Source of the DNA: Streptomyces violaceoruber
Lineage (GTDB): Bacteria > Actinomycetota > Actinomycetes > Streptomycetales > Streptomycetaceae
Assembly: GCA_000720805.1 (NCBI GenBank)
Contig: JODI01000004.1
Location: 1-64,000 of the forward strand
DNA length: 64,000 bases
Reading direction: 5' to 3'
Shown one piece after another: positions 10,823 through 19,512 of this stretch. The notes under the pieces were generated by a model. The model had not been told where the DNA came from. It saw only the letters and a list, made by a program, of their open reading frames with translations, and made no database searches. Positions within the stretch are counted from its first letter, which is position 1. Each line of letters starts with the position of its first letter. Position numbers and translations under genes: made by a program.

Positions 10823-11273
10823 TTATGTCCGGGTGATGGGGTGGTTGAGCGTCGACTCGATACGGTCCACGGCCATGAACGCCCCGTAGGCCACGAGATG
10901 CACCAGACAGTGATCGGTGTGCTCCGGCCGCCGCCAGGCCGCCACGTCCTCGTCCGTGATCCGGTGCGGCGCGAGGGCCGCCGGCGGCGCGAGACGCGCA
11001 CCGGGACGCTCCCGACGGTCCGGGAACCCGCTCAGGCCGAGCGGCGGATGCGCTCCGTCCCAGTCCGAGAGTGTCTCCTCCACGAGGTTCTGGTCGTCCG
11101 CGTCGAGGAGGCCGGCGCCCGCCATGGCCGCCCTGAGCAGCGCGAGGCCCTCGCCGGGCAGCGCGGGGCGCCGTACGGTCCGTGCGAGCGAGCGGCCGGC
11201 GACGCTGCGGACCGCCCTGAACCGCTCTCCACCCCCCCGGCAGCAAACGCTCGGTCAGCAGGGACGACACCAT
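10823..11273 (-). pseudogene. Frameshifted unknown gene
   Basis: A frame starting at 11273 (MVSSLLTERLLPG) breaks at a run of seven C at 11232-11238. The protein-like continuation (RFRAVRSVAGRSLARTVRRP, later HTDHCLVHLVAYGAFMAVD and STLNHPITRT) runs in another frame to 10823. A one-base change in the homopolymer would join them into a protein of about 150 residues. I do not recognise the family. It could be a true frameshift, a phase-variable tract or a sequencing error. An intact 100-residue frame from 11125 could still be made. It adjoins another gene remnant, which favours decay. Confidence 0.5.
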
Positions 11274-11287
11274 CCGGTTGATGAAGT

Positions 11288-11545
11288 GGAAGGCGTTTCC
11301 TCCTGAAGGACACCGAACCCGCCGACCTGCTGCAGGCCGTCGAGGTGGCGGCCCGCGGCGAGGCCCTGCTCTCCCCGTCGGTCACCCGCGCCCTGATCGG
11401 CGCGTTCGTGTCCAGACCGCCCGACCGCGCCACCGCCCCCGGCCTGGAGTGCCTGACCCGCCGCGAACGCGAGGTCACGGCCCTGGCCGCCCGCGGCCTC
11501 TCCAACGAGGAGATCGCCCGGCACATATCCCGTTGCGCGCGGTGA
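11288..11545 (+). pseudogene. Remnant of a NarL/LuxR-family response regulator
   Basis: The frame encodes the end of a receiver domain (FLLKDTEPADLLQAVEVAA) and most of a LuxR-type helix-turn-helix (ECLTRREREVTALAARGLSN, EEIARHIS). It then stops at 11543-11545, before the recognition helix that normally follows. The receiver start is missing and the first bases run into the frameshifted gene on the other strand. No start codon or ribosome site fits. It is a fragment of a two-component regulator cut at both ends. Confidence 0.75.
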
Positions 11546-11568
11546 GCGGCGATCAGCACCCTGAGTCG

Positions 11569-12393
11569 ATGACCGACATGACACGGCGGCAACATCCCGC
11601 GGTACCCGAGGAGATCCTCGCCTACTACGCCCGGGGCGCGGAGGACGCCCGTCTCAGAGACGGCGGCGCGCCCGCCGGGCGGCTGGAGTTCTGGCGTACG
11701 CAGGACGTGCTGCGGCGCCTACTGCCCGCGGCCCCCGCACGCGTACTCGACGTCGGCGGCGGCAGCGGGGTGCACGCGGAGTGGCTGGTGCGGGACGGGT
11801 ACGAGGTCGAACTCGTCGATCCGGTACCGCTCCACGTCGAGCAGGCCTCCCGGCTGCCCGGAGTGAAGGCCCAATCCGGCGACGCCCGCTCGCTGCCGGC
11901 CGACGACCGTGCGTACGACGTCGTCCTGATGCTCGGCCCGCTGTACCACCTGCCCGAACGAACCGATCGCGTACGGGCGTTGACCGAGGCGTACCGCGTG
12001 GTCCGGCCGGGCGGGCTGGTGGTCGCCGCCACCATCAACCGCTTCGCGCAACTGCACGACCTGTTGCGCGAGGAGCGCTACTTCGTTCCCCTGCACCGCG
12101 AACGCACCGACACCGTCCTGCTGGACGGCCGGCACCCCTTCCACGACGACGGCTTCTTCACCGTCGCCTATTTCGCCCGACCGGACGAGGTGCCCGCGGA
12201 ATTCACCGACGCGGGGCTCACCGTCGAGGGCCAGTACGGCGTCGAGGGCGTCGCCTGGCTCATGGGCGGCGTCGAGGACTGGCTGGACGACCCTGAACGC
12301 CGCGAGGCCGTACTGGCGGCGAGCCGGCACATCGAGTCCGACCCGACGCTCCTCGGGGCCAGCGGCCACCTGCTCACCGCGGGGAGACGGTGA
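11569..12393 (+). CDS. SAM-dependent class I methyltransferase
   Basis: The 274-residue product has the class I Rossmann methyltransferase core. Motif I is RVLDVGGGSGVHAEWL, the acidic end of strand 2 is in EVELVDPVP, and motif IV-like VVLMLGPLYHLPERTDR is followed by YRVVRPGGLVVAA. The cytoplasmic protein transfers a methyl group from SAM, and its substrate cannot be predicted. I chose ATG 11569; ATG 11578 and GTG 11542 are in-frame alternatives and none has a strong ribosome site. It follows the broken regulator and converges with the polysaccharide operon across about 190 bases. Confidence 0.85.
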   Translation: MTDMTRRQHPAVPEEILAYYARGAEDARLRDGGAPAGRLEFWRTQDVLRRLLPAAPARVLDVGGGSGVHAEWLVRDGYEVELVDPVPLHVEQASRLPGVKAQSGDARSLPADDRAYDVVLMLGPLYHLPERTDRVRALTEAYRVVRPGGLVVAATINRFAQLHDLLREERYFVPLHRERTDTVLLDGRHPFHDDGFFTVAYFARPDEVPAEFTDAGLTVEGQYGVEGVAWLMGGVEDWLDDPERREAVLAASRHIESDPTLLGASGHLLTAGRR

Positions 12394-12582
12394 GCACGGC
12401 CGCGTACGGTCACCGGACCGCCGCCGCGCGGTGACGGGTCCGCCGTGGTCACCACGTGGCCCATGCTCCGGGGCACCTTCGGTCCTCAGCCTTGCCACCA
12501 GCGCACCTGCGCCAACCACCCGGCCTGGGGCAAGGTTTGAGGCTCCGGCGACCGGGAGAGACGTGGCCGGGCCGCGTGACAC

Positions 12583-13902
12583 TCACGCGTTCATCAGATC
12601 TTCGGCCTCGGCGCGGTGGCGACCCTTCGGCAGTGCCGTCCTCGCGGTCAGTCCGCGGGACTGCCACGCGTTGTCGCGGAGTTTGAACAGTGCCCAGTAA
12701 CGGGTGGGGCACAGGAGCACGATGTTCATGAACACGGCCGTCGGGGTTCCGACGAGCCACGAGCGCCACCGCTGGCGTGTGGTCATGTCCGGCCGCATGA
12801 GGACGTACAGACCTGACTGGCCGTACCGGACCACGAGGTACACACCGAGGTAGACGAGGGCTACGCCGGGGTTGTCGTACCGGCCGCCCAGGGTCATCAG
12901 CGTCATCACGAGAGTCCAGGCCAGCATCACGGGGGTGATGACGAGCTGGAGGAGGCCGAAGGTCGGCGATATGAGCTGCTTGAGGGAAAGCCGGGCGTAG
13001 ACGAACGGCAGCATCCACCACCATGACCGGGCCCAGCGCAGGCGCTGACGGTAGGTCTTCTTGAGCGTGGTCGGCATGTCCGTGACCACGCCGGCCTCGT
13101 TGACGGCCACGACCTCACCGCGCATGAGGGCCCGCAGCGCAAGCCAGCGATCGTCGCCCGTGCCGCACTCCACCTCGTAGGCGTCCAAGTGGTCGTAGAG
13201 CAGCTCGGCCCGGTACAGGGCCAGTGCGCCCGAGGTGGTCTCCAGCGCTCCGAGCATGGAGCGCGAGGAGCGCATCATCACGCACGAGGTGCCGATGTCG
13301 ATGTCGGCGGCCCGGGAGACCCAGGTCTCCTCGAAGTTGCGGATGTAGATCATCCCGGTGGTGGCCTGGATCCTCGGATTGCTCATGGCCCGCAGCTGCT
13401 GCTCCAGCGCATCCGGGAAGGGCTCGCCGTCCGAGTCGATGGTGAGCACGAAGTCGAAGCGTTTGCCCTCCGACTGCAGGTGGCGCAGTACCGTGACCTG
13501 CGCTCCGCGCTTGCCCTTGTTCTCCTGCCGGTGCCAGTGGACCCGGGGGTGCTCGAAGGGCTGAACGGGGTGCTGCGTGGAGCCGTCGTCGATCACGTGG
13601 ATCTCGTCGACCGGGTGTGTCTGGGCCAACAGTGACCACACCGTGCGGTGCAGGTTTTCCGTGGGTTCCTCGAAGGCCGGGATGATGGCTACCGTCCGGC
13701 CAGGAGCCACCGGCAGGTGTGTGAAGGACCTGCCTTTCAGGAACGAGACCAGGCAGAGCACGATCACCGACATGCCGAGCCACCAGTAGGCCGTCAGGAT
13801 CGGGCTCTTCGACTGAAGGTGCACCACCACGGTGGCGGCGGCCAGAGCCGCCACCACCACAATGGTCACCACGGAGAAGCGGATCCGTGATGACGTGCTC
13901 AA
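12583..13902 (-). CDS. Processive family-2 glycosyltransferase (hyaluronan/cellulose synthase-like)
   Basis: The 439-residue protein has two N-terminal membrane helices (about residues 8-55), a cytoplasmic GT-A domain, then three or four C-terminal helices. The GT-2 signs are IIPAFEEPTENL, the DDGST loop, the DxD-like TIDSDGEPFPD and the QRLRW motif in YRQRLRWARSWWWM, which marks processive beta-glycan synthases. It probably polymerises and extrudes a polysaccharide from UDP-sugars. The TTG start at 13902 overlaps the stop of the small LAxTG-like gene (TTGA), so it is translationally coupled; a GTG eight codons later is an alternative. The nucleotide-sugar dehydrogenase upstream suggests a uronic-acid-containing product. 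Confidence 0.85.
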   Translation of the reverse strand: MSTSSRIRFSVVTIVVVAALAAATVVVHLQSKSPILTAYWWLGMSVIVLCLVSFLKGRSFTHLPVAPGRTVAIIPAFEEPTENLHRTVWSLLAQTHPVDEIHVIDDGSTQHPVQPFEHPRVHWHRQENKGKRGAQVTVLRHLQSEGKRFDFVLTIDSDGEPFPDALEQQLRAMSNPRIQATTGMIYIRNFEETWVSRAADIDIGTSCVMMRSSRSMLGALETTSGALALYRAELLYDHLDAYEVECGTGDDRWLALRALMRGEVVAVNEAGVVTDMPTTLKKTYRQRLRWARSWWWMLPFVYARLSLKQLISPTFGLLQLVITPVMLAWTLVMTLMTLGGRYDNPGVALVYLGVYLVVRYGQSGLYVLMRPDMTTRQRWRSWLVGTPTAVFMNIVLLCPTRYWALFKLRDNAWQSRGLTARTALPKGRHRAEAEDLMNA

Positions 13903-14072
13903 GCGGTCACCCGCTTGCCGCGGGTGGCCAGACGGAAGACCGCCACGCCGCTGATCACGAAGAGCATGGCCGCCAGTACGATCCACCCCAGAGCGGTGCC
14001 GCCCGTAGCGGCCAGCGCGGCTCCCCCCGTGGCCGTGCCGATCGCGGCACCTACACCATTTTGTCCGTACAT
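13899..14072 (-). CDS. Small LAxTG-like membrane/cell-wall sorting protein
   Basis: The 57-residue product starts at ATG 14072, preceded by GAAAGGGGACAAC; a longer frame upstream lacks such a site. The sequence is Gly/Ala/Thr-rich, then LAATGG, a hydrophobic helix (about residues 28-46) and the basic tail ATRGKR. This order copies a sortase LAxTG sorting signal, but there is no normal N-terminal signal peptide, so it may simply be a single-span membrane protein. It sits between dehydrogenase and glycosyltransferase genes and overlaps the latter by four bases, so it may assist or anchor the synthase. Function is not established. Confidence 0.65.
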   Translation of the reverse strand: MYGQNGVGAAIGTATGGAALAATGGTALGWIVLAAMLFVISGVAVFRLATRGKRVTA

Positions 14073-14278
14073 GTTGTCCCCTTTCTCGGGGTTCTCGGGT
14101 TTCTTGGGTTTCTCGGGCGTCAGAGACACCCGGTTTGTCGCGGTTCGATAGGGAACCGCGTGTGTTCGGCGCACGGCCGCCTCGTCGGCGAACTCCGTGA
14201 CGTTGCAGGCGCCCGTGGATGTCAGCCGACTCAGCCGACTCACGGACACCTGATTTCTGGCTGTCGGCCCTCTGTTCC

Positions 14279-15538
14279 CTAGAGCCGCTCGACGTGCGGA
14301 GCTGTCGCCATGACGCCACGGGTGTCGAGGACATAGGCGGCCTCGGCAGCCACCCGGGCGAGATCGAACTCGGCGTGCGCGGTGAGCAGGACCACCGCGT
14401 CGAAATCGGCGACGCTCGCGTCGTTCTCCACAGCGGCGAAGGGAATCTCCCGTGATCCGCCGTCCGGCACATAGGGGTCCACGACAGTGATGTCCGCGCC
14501 CATGTCGCGCAGCCGGTCGATGACTTGGACGGCCGGTGATTGACGGGCGTCCGCAGTCCCCGGCTTGTAGGCGGTGCCCAGGGCGAGGATGCGAGCACCG
14601 TGGACGCTTCGGCGGAAGCGGCGGCTGAGCGCGTCCTGCAGACGGCGCACCACGTAGTCGGGCTGGCTGTCATTGATGTCCTGCGCCAGCTCGATGAGCC
14701 GGAACGTCTGCCCGTGCTGCGTCTTGACGTGATGGCTGAGGTAGACAGGGTCGATGGGCAGGCAGTGCCCGCCGACGCCCGGCCCGGGCAGGAACTTGGT
14801 GAATCCGAAGGGCTTGGTCGCGGCCAGCTCCAGGGTGTGCCACACGTCGACGCCCAGCGTGTGGGCCATCCGGGACAGCTCGTTGACCAGCGCGATGTTG
14901 ACATGCCGGTAGGTGTTCTCGAACACCTTGGCCAGCTCGGCCTCCTCCAGCCCTGAGGCCGACACGGTGGCGTCGGTGACCGTGTCGTAGAAGGCCTTCA
15001 CCTGACTGAGGCACGCCTCGGTGAGCCCGGCGACGATCTTGGGCGTGTTCTCCAGCCGCCACACGGCGTTACCCGGATCGATGCGCTCGGGGCTGAACCC
15101 GACATGGAAGTCCCGTCCCGCTGTCAGCCCTGAACCCTCTTCCAGCAGCGGTATGAGGACGTCGCGGGTGGTGCCGGGGTGCGTGGTGGACTCCAGCACC
15201 ACGGTCGCGCCCGGTTCCAGCCGCGCGCCCAGTTCACGGGCGGCATCGCGCACGCAACTCAGGTCCGGTGTGCGGTCGGTGAGCGGTGTGGGCACGGTGA
15301 TGACGGCGACGTCGAAGCCCTTGAGGTCCTCCGGGTCGTCCGTGGGCCTGTACGCCCCCGAGCGCAGCAGGTCCCGCAGGCGCGTGGAGTCGATGTCCTC
15401 GATGTAGGAGGATCCCGCGGCCAGTTGGGCGCAACGCTGCCCGTTGGGCTCGTATCCGGTCACGGTGTGGCCGGCCTCGGCGGCCCGCAAGGCCAGAGGC
15501 AGTCCGACGTACCCCTGCCCGAGAACACAGATGTGCAT
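14279..15538 (-). CDS. UDP-sugar (HexNAc-type) 6-dehydrogenase
   Basis: The 419-residue product has the N-terminal NAD fold with GQGYVGLPLA, a middle helical domain and the C-terminal UDP-binding domain. The catalytic cysteine lies in GVGGHCLPIDPVYLS. This GGHCxxIDPxYL form is typical of WecC/WbpA/TviB-type UDP-N-acetylhexosamine dehydrogenases, whereas UDP-glucose dehydrogenases usually have GGSCFPKD. It would oxidise C6 of a UDP-sugar to a uronic acid using two NAD+. ATG 15538 follows GAGGAAAACCACC. About 200 bases separate it from the small gene. It probably supplies precursor for the synthase encoded at 12583-13902. Confidence 0.88.
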   Translation of the reverse strand: MHICVLGQGYVGLPLALRAAEAGHTVTGYEPNGQRCAQLAAGSSYIEDIDSTRLRDLLRSGAYRPTDDPEDLKGFDVAVITVPTPLTDRTPDLSCVRDAARELGARLEPGATVVLESTTHPGTTRDVLIPLLEEGSGLTAGRDFHVGFSPERIDPGNAVWRLENTPKIVAGLTEACLSQVKAFYDTVTDATVSASGLEEAELAKVFENTYRHVNIALVNELSRMAHTLGVDVWHTLELAATKPFGFTKFLPGPGVGGHCLPIDPVYLSHHVKTQHGQTFRLIELAQDINDSQPDYVVRRLQDALSRRFRRSVHGARILALGTAYKPGTADARQSPAVQVIDRLRDMGADITVVDPYVPDGGSREIPFAAVENDASVADFDAVVLLTAHAEFDLARVAAEAAYVLDTRGVMATAPHVERL

Positions 15539-16316
15539 GGTGGTTTTCCTCAGCTTCGGTCGGTCCGCGGGCATGCGCGGGCCGGGAAAGACGGCGCCCC
15601 TGATTGCGGCTCGCTGGTCCTGAAGCAGACGGCCGCGGCGTCGGGTACTGCGTGATGTGCGGGGCGGGACGACCTTTGCTGCGACCCCCCGTTGGGTTGC
15701 AGTGACGCCCCGGTTGAGTCATCGCCGGCTCAACAACCGGTCCAGGCCCCCTGCCTGAACGTGCGCCAGACACGCGCAGCGATCTTCACAAGTCCCTCTC
15801 ATTTGTGGACACTCAGAGTTCAACAAGCCGCCCGGAAGTGGAAGCCCCTTTACTCATTCGAAACCTTCGAATCGCTCGCACCATCCGCGTCTGCCGTCAT
15901 TGGTGACGTCAAACACTGCACTGGGCAGGGATTTTGTGGCCGCTCGGGACCGATTGGGTCGGCGTGGAGGGCTCTGTCCGGCAGCCTGCCCGCAGGGCGA
16001 TCCCTCGGCCGGAACGGCTGCGTCGAGATGCGAGAAGCCTTCACAACTCCCCCACACCACTCATGATAAAGGATTCAACAACAGATCAGGAAACGGAAGG
16101 CCCGTTGCTGTTTTGCGACATGAGGAGTGGTTGCGTTTCGAAAGACGGCGCGCTCCCGACGCGCGCCCCGTGTACCACCCCTTCGGGCCACGCCCCGGAC
16201 ACGACCCGGGAGCGTCGGCCGCGGTTCCGCATCCCCGTCTCCAACGTCGGCGGGCGGGTGGCCCCTTGGGGCAAAGCGCTGGCCGGGAGAGTCGTTCCCG
16301 TGGCAGGGTCCCCGCT
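15539..16316. other. 780-base intergenic region with a palindrome
   Basis: This region separates the divergent dehydrogenase and acetyltransferase-like genes. I find no convincing coding frame; the open frames show no protein-like pattern. The stretch 15780-15910 is less GC-rich than its surroundings and probably holds promoters. ATTCGAA (15856-15862), ACC, TTCGAAT (15866-15872) form a perfect inverted repeat that may be an operator for either gene. Confidence 0.5.
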
Positions 16317-17084
16317 GTGACACAGACAGACAGCATCGTCATCACCTCGCTCGCCGAGCGTCCGTCGTTGCTTTCCCGGCTCTACGAGATCGCTGACACG
16401 TGGCCGGCCTTCATACCGCACGATCCGGTTGCGGAAGCCTTGCTGAGCCGGGTGGCCGAGGAATTTCCCCACTACTGCGTGGTGGCGACGGACGGTGACC
16501 GCGTCGTGGCCCGTGGGCTGAGCGTGCCGTTCAACGCAGACCTCGAGGGCCGTGAGGAGATGCCGGACAAGGGCTGGGACCAGGTGCTCGTATGGGCGTT
16601 CCGTGACCAGCGCCATGGGCATGCGCCGACAACGGTCAGCGCGCTGGAGATCACGGTGGACACCGAATATCTCGGCCGTGGCCTGTCCTACGGCATGTTG
16701 GCCGCGCTGACGGACGCCGTCGGCCGGCAGGGACACGACGTGCTGCTGGCCCCGGTCCGTCCCACGGCCAAGCACCTGGAGCCGCGCGTCCCCATGGCGG
16801 ACTACGTCCGCCGACAGGGCGACGACGGATTCCCGGCCGATGCCTGGCTGCGCGTGCACGTCAAGGCCGGTGGCAGCATCCAGAGGATCGCCTCGGCGTC
16901 CATGACGGTCAGTGGCTCCCTGGCCCAGTGGCGGCAGTGGACCGGCCTGCCGTTCGACAACGACGGTGACACCGACGTACCAGGCGCCCTCGTCCCCGTG
17001 CACTGTGACGCCACACATGAGCAAGCCGTCTATGTGGAGCCCAACGTGTGGGTCCGGCACGAGGTGAAGCCGCACACCACCTGA
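16317..17084 (+). CDS. GNAT-fold acetyltransferase-like protein
   Basis: The 255-residue product resembles the acetyltransferase-like proteins of actinobacteria. It has a GNAT-type core with VSALEITVDTEYLGRGLSYG (strand 4 plus an RGLSYG loop in place of the classical R/QxxGxG/A pyrophosphate loop) followed by MLAALTDAVGRQGHDVLLAP. The C-terminal half (IQRIASASMTVSGSLAQWRQ and the final beta-rich part) is less typical. The GTG start at 16317 has only a weak CAGGG in front. The substrate is unknown and catalytic activity is not certain. Confidence 0.75.
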   Translation: MTQTDSIVITSLAERPSLLSRLYEIADTWPAFIPHDPVAEALLSRVAEEFPHYCVVATDGDRVVARGLSVPFNADLEGREEMPDKGWDQVLVWAFRDQRHGHAPTTVSALEITVDTEYLGRGLSYGMLAALTDAVGRQGHDVLLAPVRPTAKHLEPRVPMADYVRRQGDDGFPADAWLRVHVKAGGSIQRIASASMTVSGSLAQWRQWTGLPFDNDGDTDVPGALVPVHCDATHEQAVYVEPNVWVRHEVKPHTT

Positions 17085-17113
17085 TCACACCGTCTCGCTG
17101 GGCCAGATCACAA

Positions 17114-17284
17114 GCAGAGAACGGCCCGGTACCTCTGGTCCTCGACGACGCGGACGGCCCGCTGCTGATGGTCTCGGCCGGCATCGGCTGCACCCCGATG
17201 GCCGGCATGCTCGAACACCTGGCGGCGACCGGAGCCGCCCGGGGAGACGGCACCCGGCAGGATCACCGGTTCCTGGGATCATGA
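17114..17284 (+). pseudogene. Flavohemoprotein reductase-domain fragment
   Basis: The frame encodes LDDADGPLLMVSAGIGCTP followed by MAGMLEHLAATGAA, which matches the start of the NAD-binding lobe of bacterial flavohemoproteins (nitric oxide dioxygenases). The globin and FAD domains upstream and the rest of the reductase downstream are absent. No start site is visible. It is a short leftover of an hmp-like gene lying between two intact genes. Confidence 0.65.
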
Positions 17285-17531
17285 GAACTCGGCTAGACGG
17301 AGGCCAAGGGCCCGGTGCCGTTCGGGACGCCCGTAGCGCTGCCGGATCCGTTCAGTGCGGAGCTCGACACCTCGGAATTCTGACTTCCCGCGGTATTTCT
17401 GACTCCTCTTGGCGGCCGTGGGCAGGCGGCTTCCGTGGGCAGGCGGCTTCCATGGAGCCGCCGGCCGGCCTCCGCGTGATCGTGACTGCGTACGATCGCG
17501 AGACCCCCCGCCGTGCAGTGAGGAGTCCCCC

Positions 17532-19397
17532 GTGTTCACCACCCGCCCCACCCTCCAGGGCACCTTCGGCATGGTGTCGTCCACGCACTGGCTGGCCTCG
17601 CAGTCGGCGATGGCCGTGCTGGAGGACGGGGGCAACGCGTACGACGCCGCCGTCGCGGGGGCGTTCGTGCTGCATGTGGTCGAGCCGCATCTCAACGGGC
17701 CCGCCGGTGAGGTGCCGATCCTGCTCGCGCCGGCGGGCGGACAGGCGCGGGTGCTGTGCGGGCAGGGAGTCGCGCCGGGCGGGGCGACGGTCGCGCACTA
17801 CCGCGGGCTCGGCTTGGAGCTCGTCCCCGGCACCGGGCCGCTCGCCGCCGCCGTGCCCGGCGCCTTCGACGCCTGGATGCTCCTGCTGCGGGACCACGGC
17901 ACCAAGTCCCTCGCCGACATCCTCCGGTACGCCATCGGGTACGCCGAACACGGGCACGCGCCCGTGGAGAACGTCGGGGCGACCGTGGAGACCGTACGGG
18001 AGCTGTTCGAGACGGAGTGGACGACGTCGGCGGACGTGTACCTGCCGGGAGGCAAGTCGCCCCGGCCGGGCGAGCTCTTCCGCAACCCCGCCCTCGCCGC
18101 CACCTGGAAGCGACTGCTCGCCGAGACCGCCGGGGCGGGGGACCGTGAGGCGCAGATCGAGGCCGCACGGGACGTATGGCGTACCGGATTCGTCGCCGAG
18201 GCGCTGGTGCGGCAGGCGCGGCGGCCCACCATGGACACCAGCGGTGAACGGCACACCGGCACGCTCACGGCCGCCGACCTCGCCGACTGGTCCGCGACCT
18301 ACGAGGCGCCGGCGACGTACGACTGGAACGGCTGGACCGTGTGCAAGGCCGGCCCCTGGAGCCAGGGCCCGGTCCTCCTCCAGCAGCTCGCCCTGCTCCC
18401 GCCCGAGCTGCCCCGCTACGGATCGGCGGACTACCTCCACCTGCTGATCGAGGGCTGCAAGCTCGCCATGGCCGACCGGGAGGCCTGGTACGGGGACGCG
18501 GCCGAGGTGCCGCTCGCGGCACTGCTGTCGCAGGAGTACAACGCGGGGCGGCGGGAGCTGGTGGGGGAGAAGGCCTCGTACGAGCTGCGGCCCGGCAGCC
18601 CCGGAGGGCGTACGCCGCGACTGTGCGCCCACGCGCGCGTGGTGACCGGCGACGAGCCCGGGTTCGACCCGCTGGGAGCCGGTGAGCCCACGGTCGCGAT
18701 CCGTGGCGTGCCCGGCGCCGGGGAGCCCACCGTGGCCAAGCACCCCACGTCCCCGGTCCCGGGGGAGCCCGAGGTGGACGCCGACGGGCTCACCCGGGGC
18801 GACACCTGCCACCTCGACATTGTCGACCGCTGGGGCAACATGGTCGCGGCCACGCCCAGCGGCGGCTGGCTGCAGTCCAACCCCGTGGTGCCCGAGCTGG
18901 GCTTCCCCCTCGGGACCCGGCTGCAGATGACCTGGCTGGAGGAGGGGCTGCCGAACTCCCTCACCCCGGGTCGCCGCCCCCGCACCACCCTCACGCCCTC
19001 GATCGCGCTGCGCGACGGCGTGCCGGTGATGGCGTTCGGGACGCCCGGCGGGGACCAGCAGGACCAGTGGCAGCTGCACTTCTTCCTCGCGGTGGCGCTG
19101 CGGGCCCGGGTCCGCGGCGGGCTCGACCTCCAGGGCGCGATCGACGCCCCGAACTGGCACAACGACAGCTTCCCGGGCTCCTTCTACCCCCGTGGCATGC
19201 GGCCGGGCAGCGTCACGGTGGAGTCCCGCGCCGACGCTCAAGTCGTCGAGGAGCTGCGGCGGCGCGGACACGATGTGACCGTTGGCGATCCCTGGTCGGA
19301 GGGCCGGCTGTGCGCGGTCGCCCGTGACCCGGAGACCGGCATCCTGTCGGCGGCGGCGAACCCGCGGGGCATGCAGGGATACGCGGTCGGCCGCTGA
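17532..19397 (+). CDS. Gamma-glutamyltransferase family protein (GGT)
   Basis: The 621-residue product is an Ntn-hydrolase of the gamma-glutamyltranspeptidase family. The N-terminal GMVSSTHWLASQSAMAVL and GGNAYDAAVA segments are typical. The presumed self-cleavage and nucleophile threonine is in RGDTCHLDIVDRWGNMVAA, with the substrate-binding PSGGWLQ and FGTPGGDQQDQW later. Such enzymes cleave gamma-glutamyl bonds or act as acylases. No clear signal peptide is seen, so it may be cytoplasmic. GTG 17532 has GAGGAG in front; upstream in-frame starts encode low-complexity Arg/Pro sequence. It stands alone. Confidence 0.9.
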   Translation: MFTTRPTLQGTFGMVSSTHWLASQSAMAVLEDGGNAYDAAVAGAFVLHVVEPHLNGPAGEVPILLAPAGGQARVLCGQGVAPGGATVAHYRGLGLELVPGTGPLAAAVPGAFDAWMLLLRDHGTKSLADILRYAIGYAEHGHAPVENVGATVETVRELFETEWTTSADVYLPGGKSPRPGELFRNPALAATWKRLLAETAGAGDREAQIEAARDVWRTGFVAEALVRQARRPTMDTSGERHTGTLTAADLADWSATYEAPATYDWNGWTVCKAGPWSQGPVLLQQLALLPPELPRYGSADYLHLLIEGCKLAMADREAWYGDAAEVPLAALLSQEYNAGRRELVGEKASYELRPGSPGGRTPRLCAHARVVTGDEPGFDPLGAGEPTVAIRGVPGAGEPTVAKHPTSPVPGEPEVDADGLTRGDTCHLDIVDRWGNMVAATPSGGWLQSNPVVPELGFPLGTRLQMTWLEEGLPNSLTPGRRPRTTLTPSIALRDGVPVMAFGTPGGDQQDQWQLHFFLAVALRARVRGGLDLQGAIDAPNWHNDSFPGSFYPRGMRPGSVTVESRADAQVVEELRRRGHDVTVGDPWSEGRLCAVARDPETGILSAAANPRGMQGYAVGR

Positions 19398-19512
19398 ACC
19401 GGGCTCGACCTCGCATGCGGCCCCGGGCCCCGGGCCCCGGTATTCATGGTGATTCCACCCACTGTGCACCGGCCAGGAGGGGATTGTCAGTGGCGCGTGC
19501 TCTCATGGGAGC

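Noticed and set aside
15692..16066. Open frame of 124 codons in the intergenic region
   Set aside because: Composition is not protein-like, there is no ribosome site and no family resemblance.
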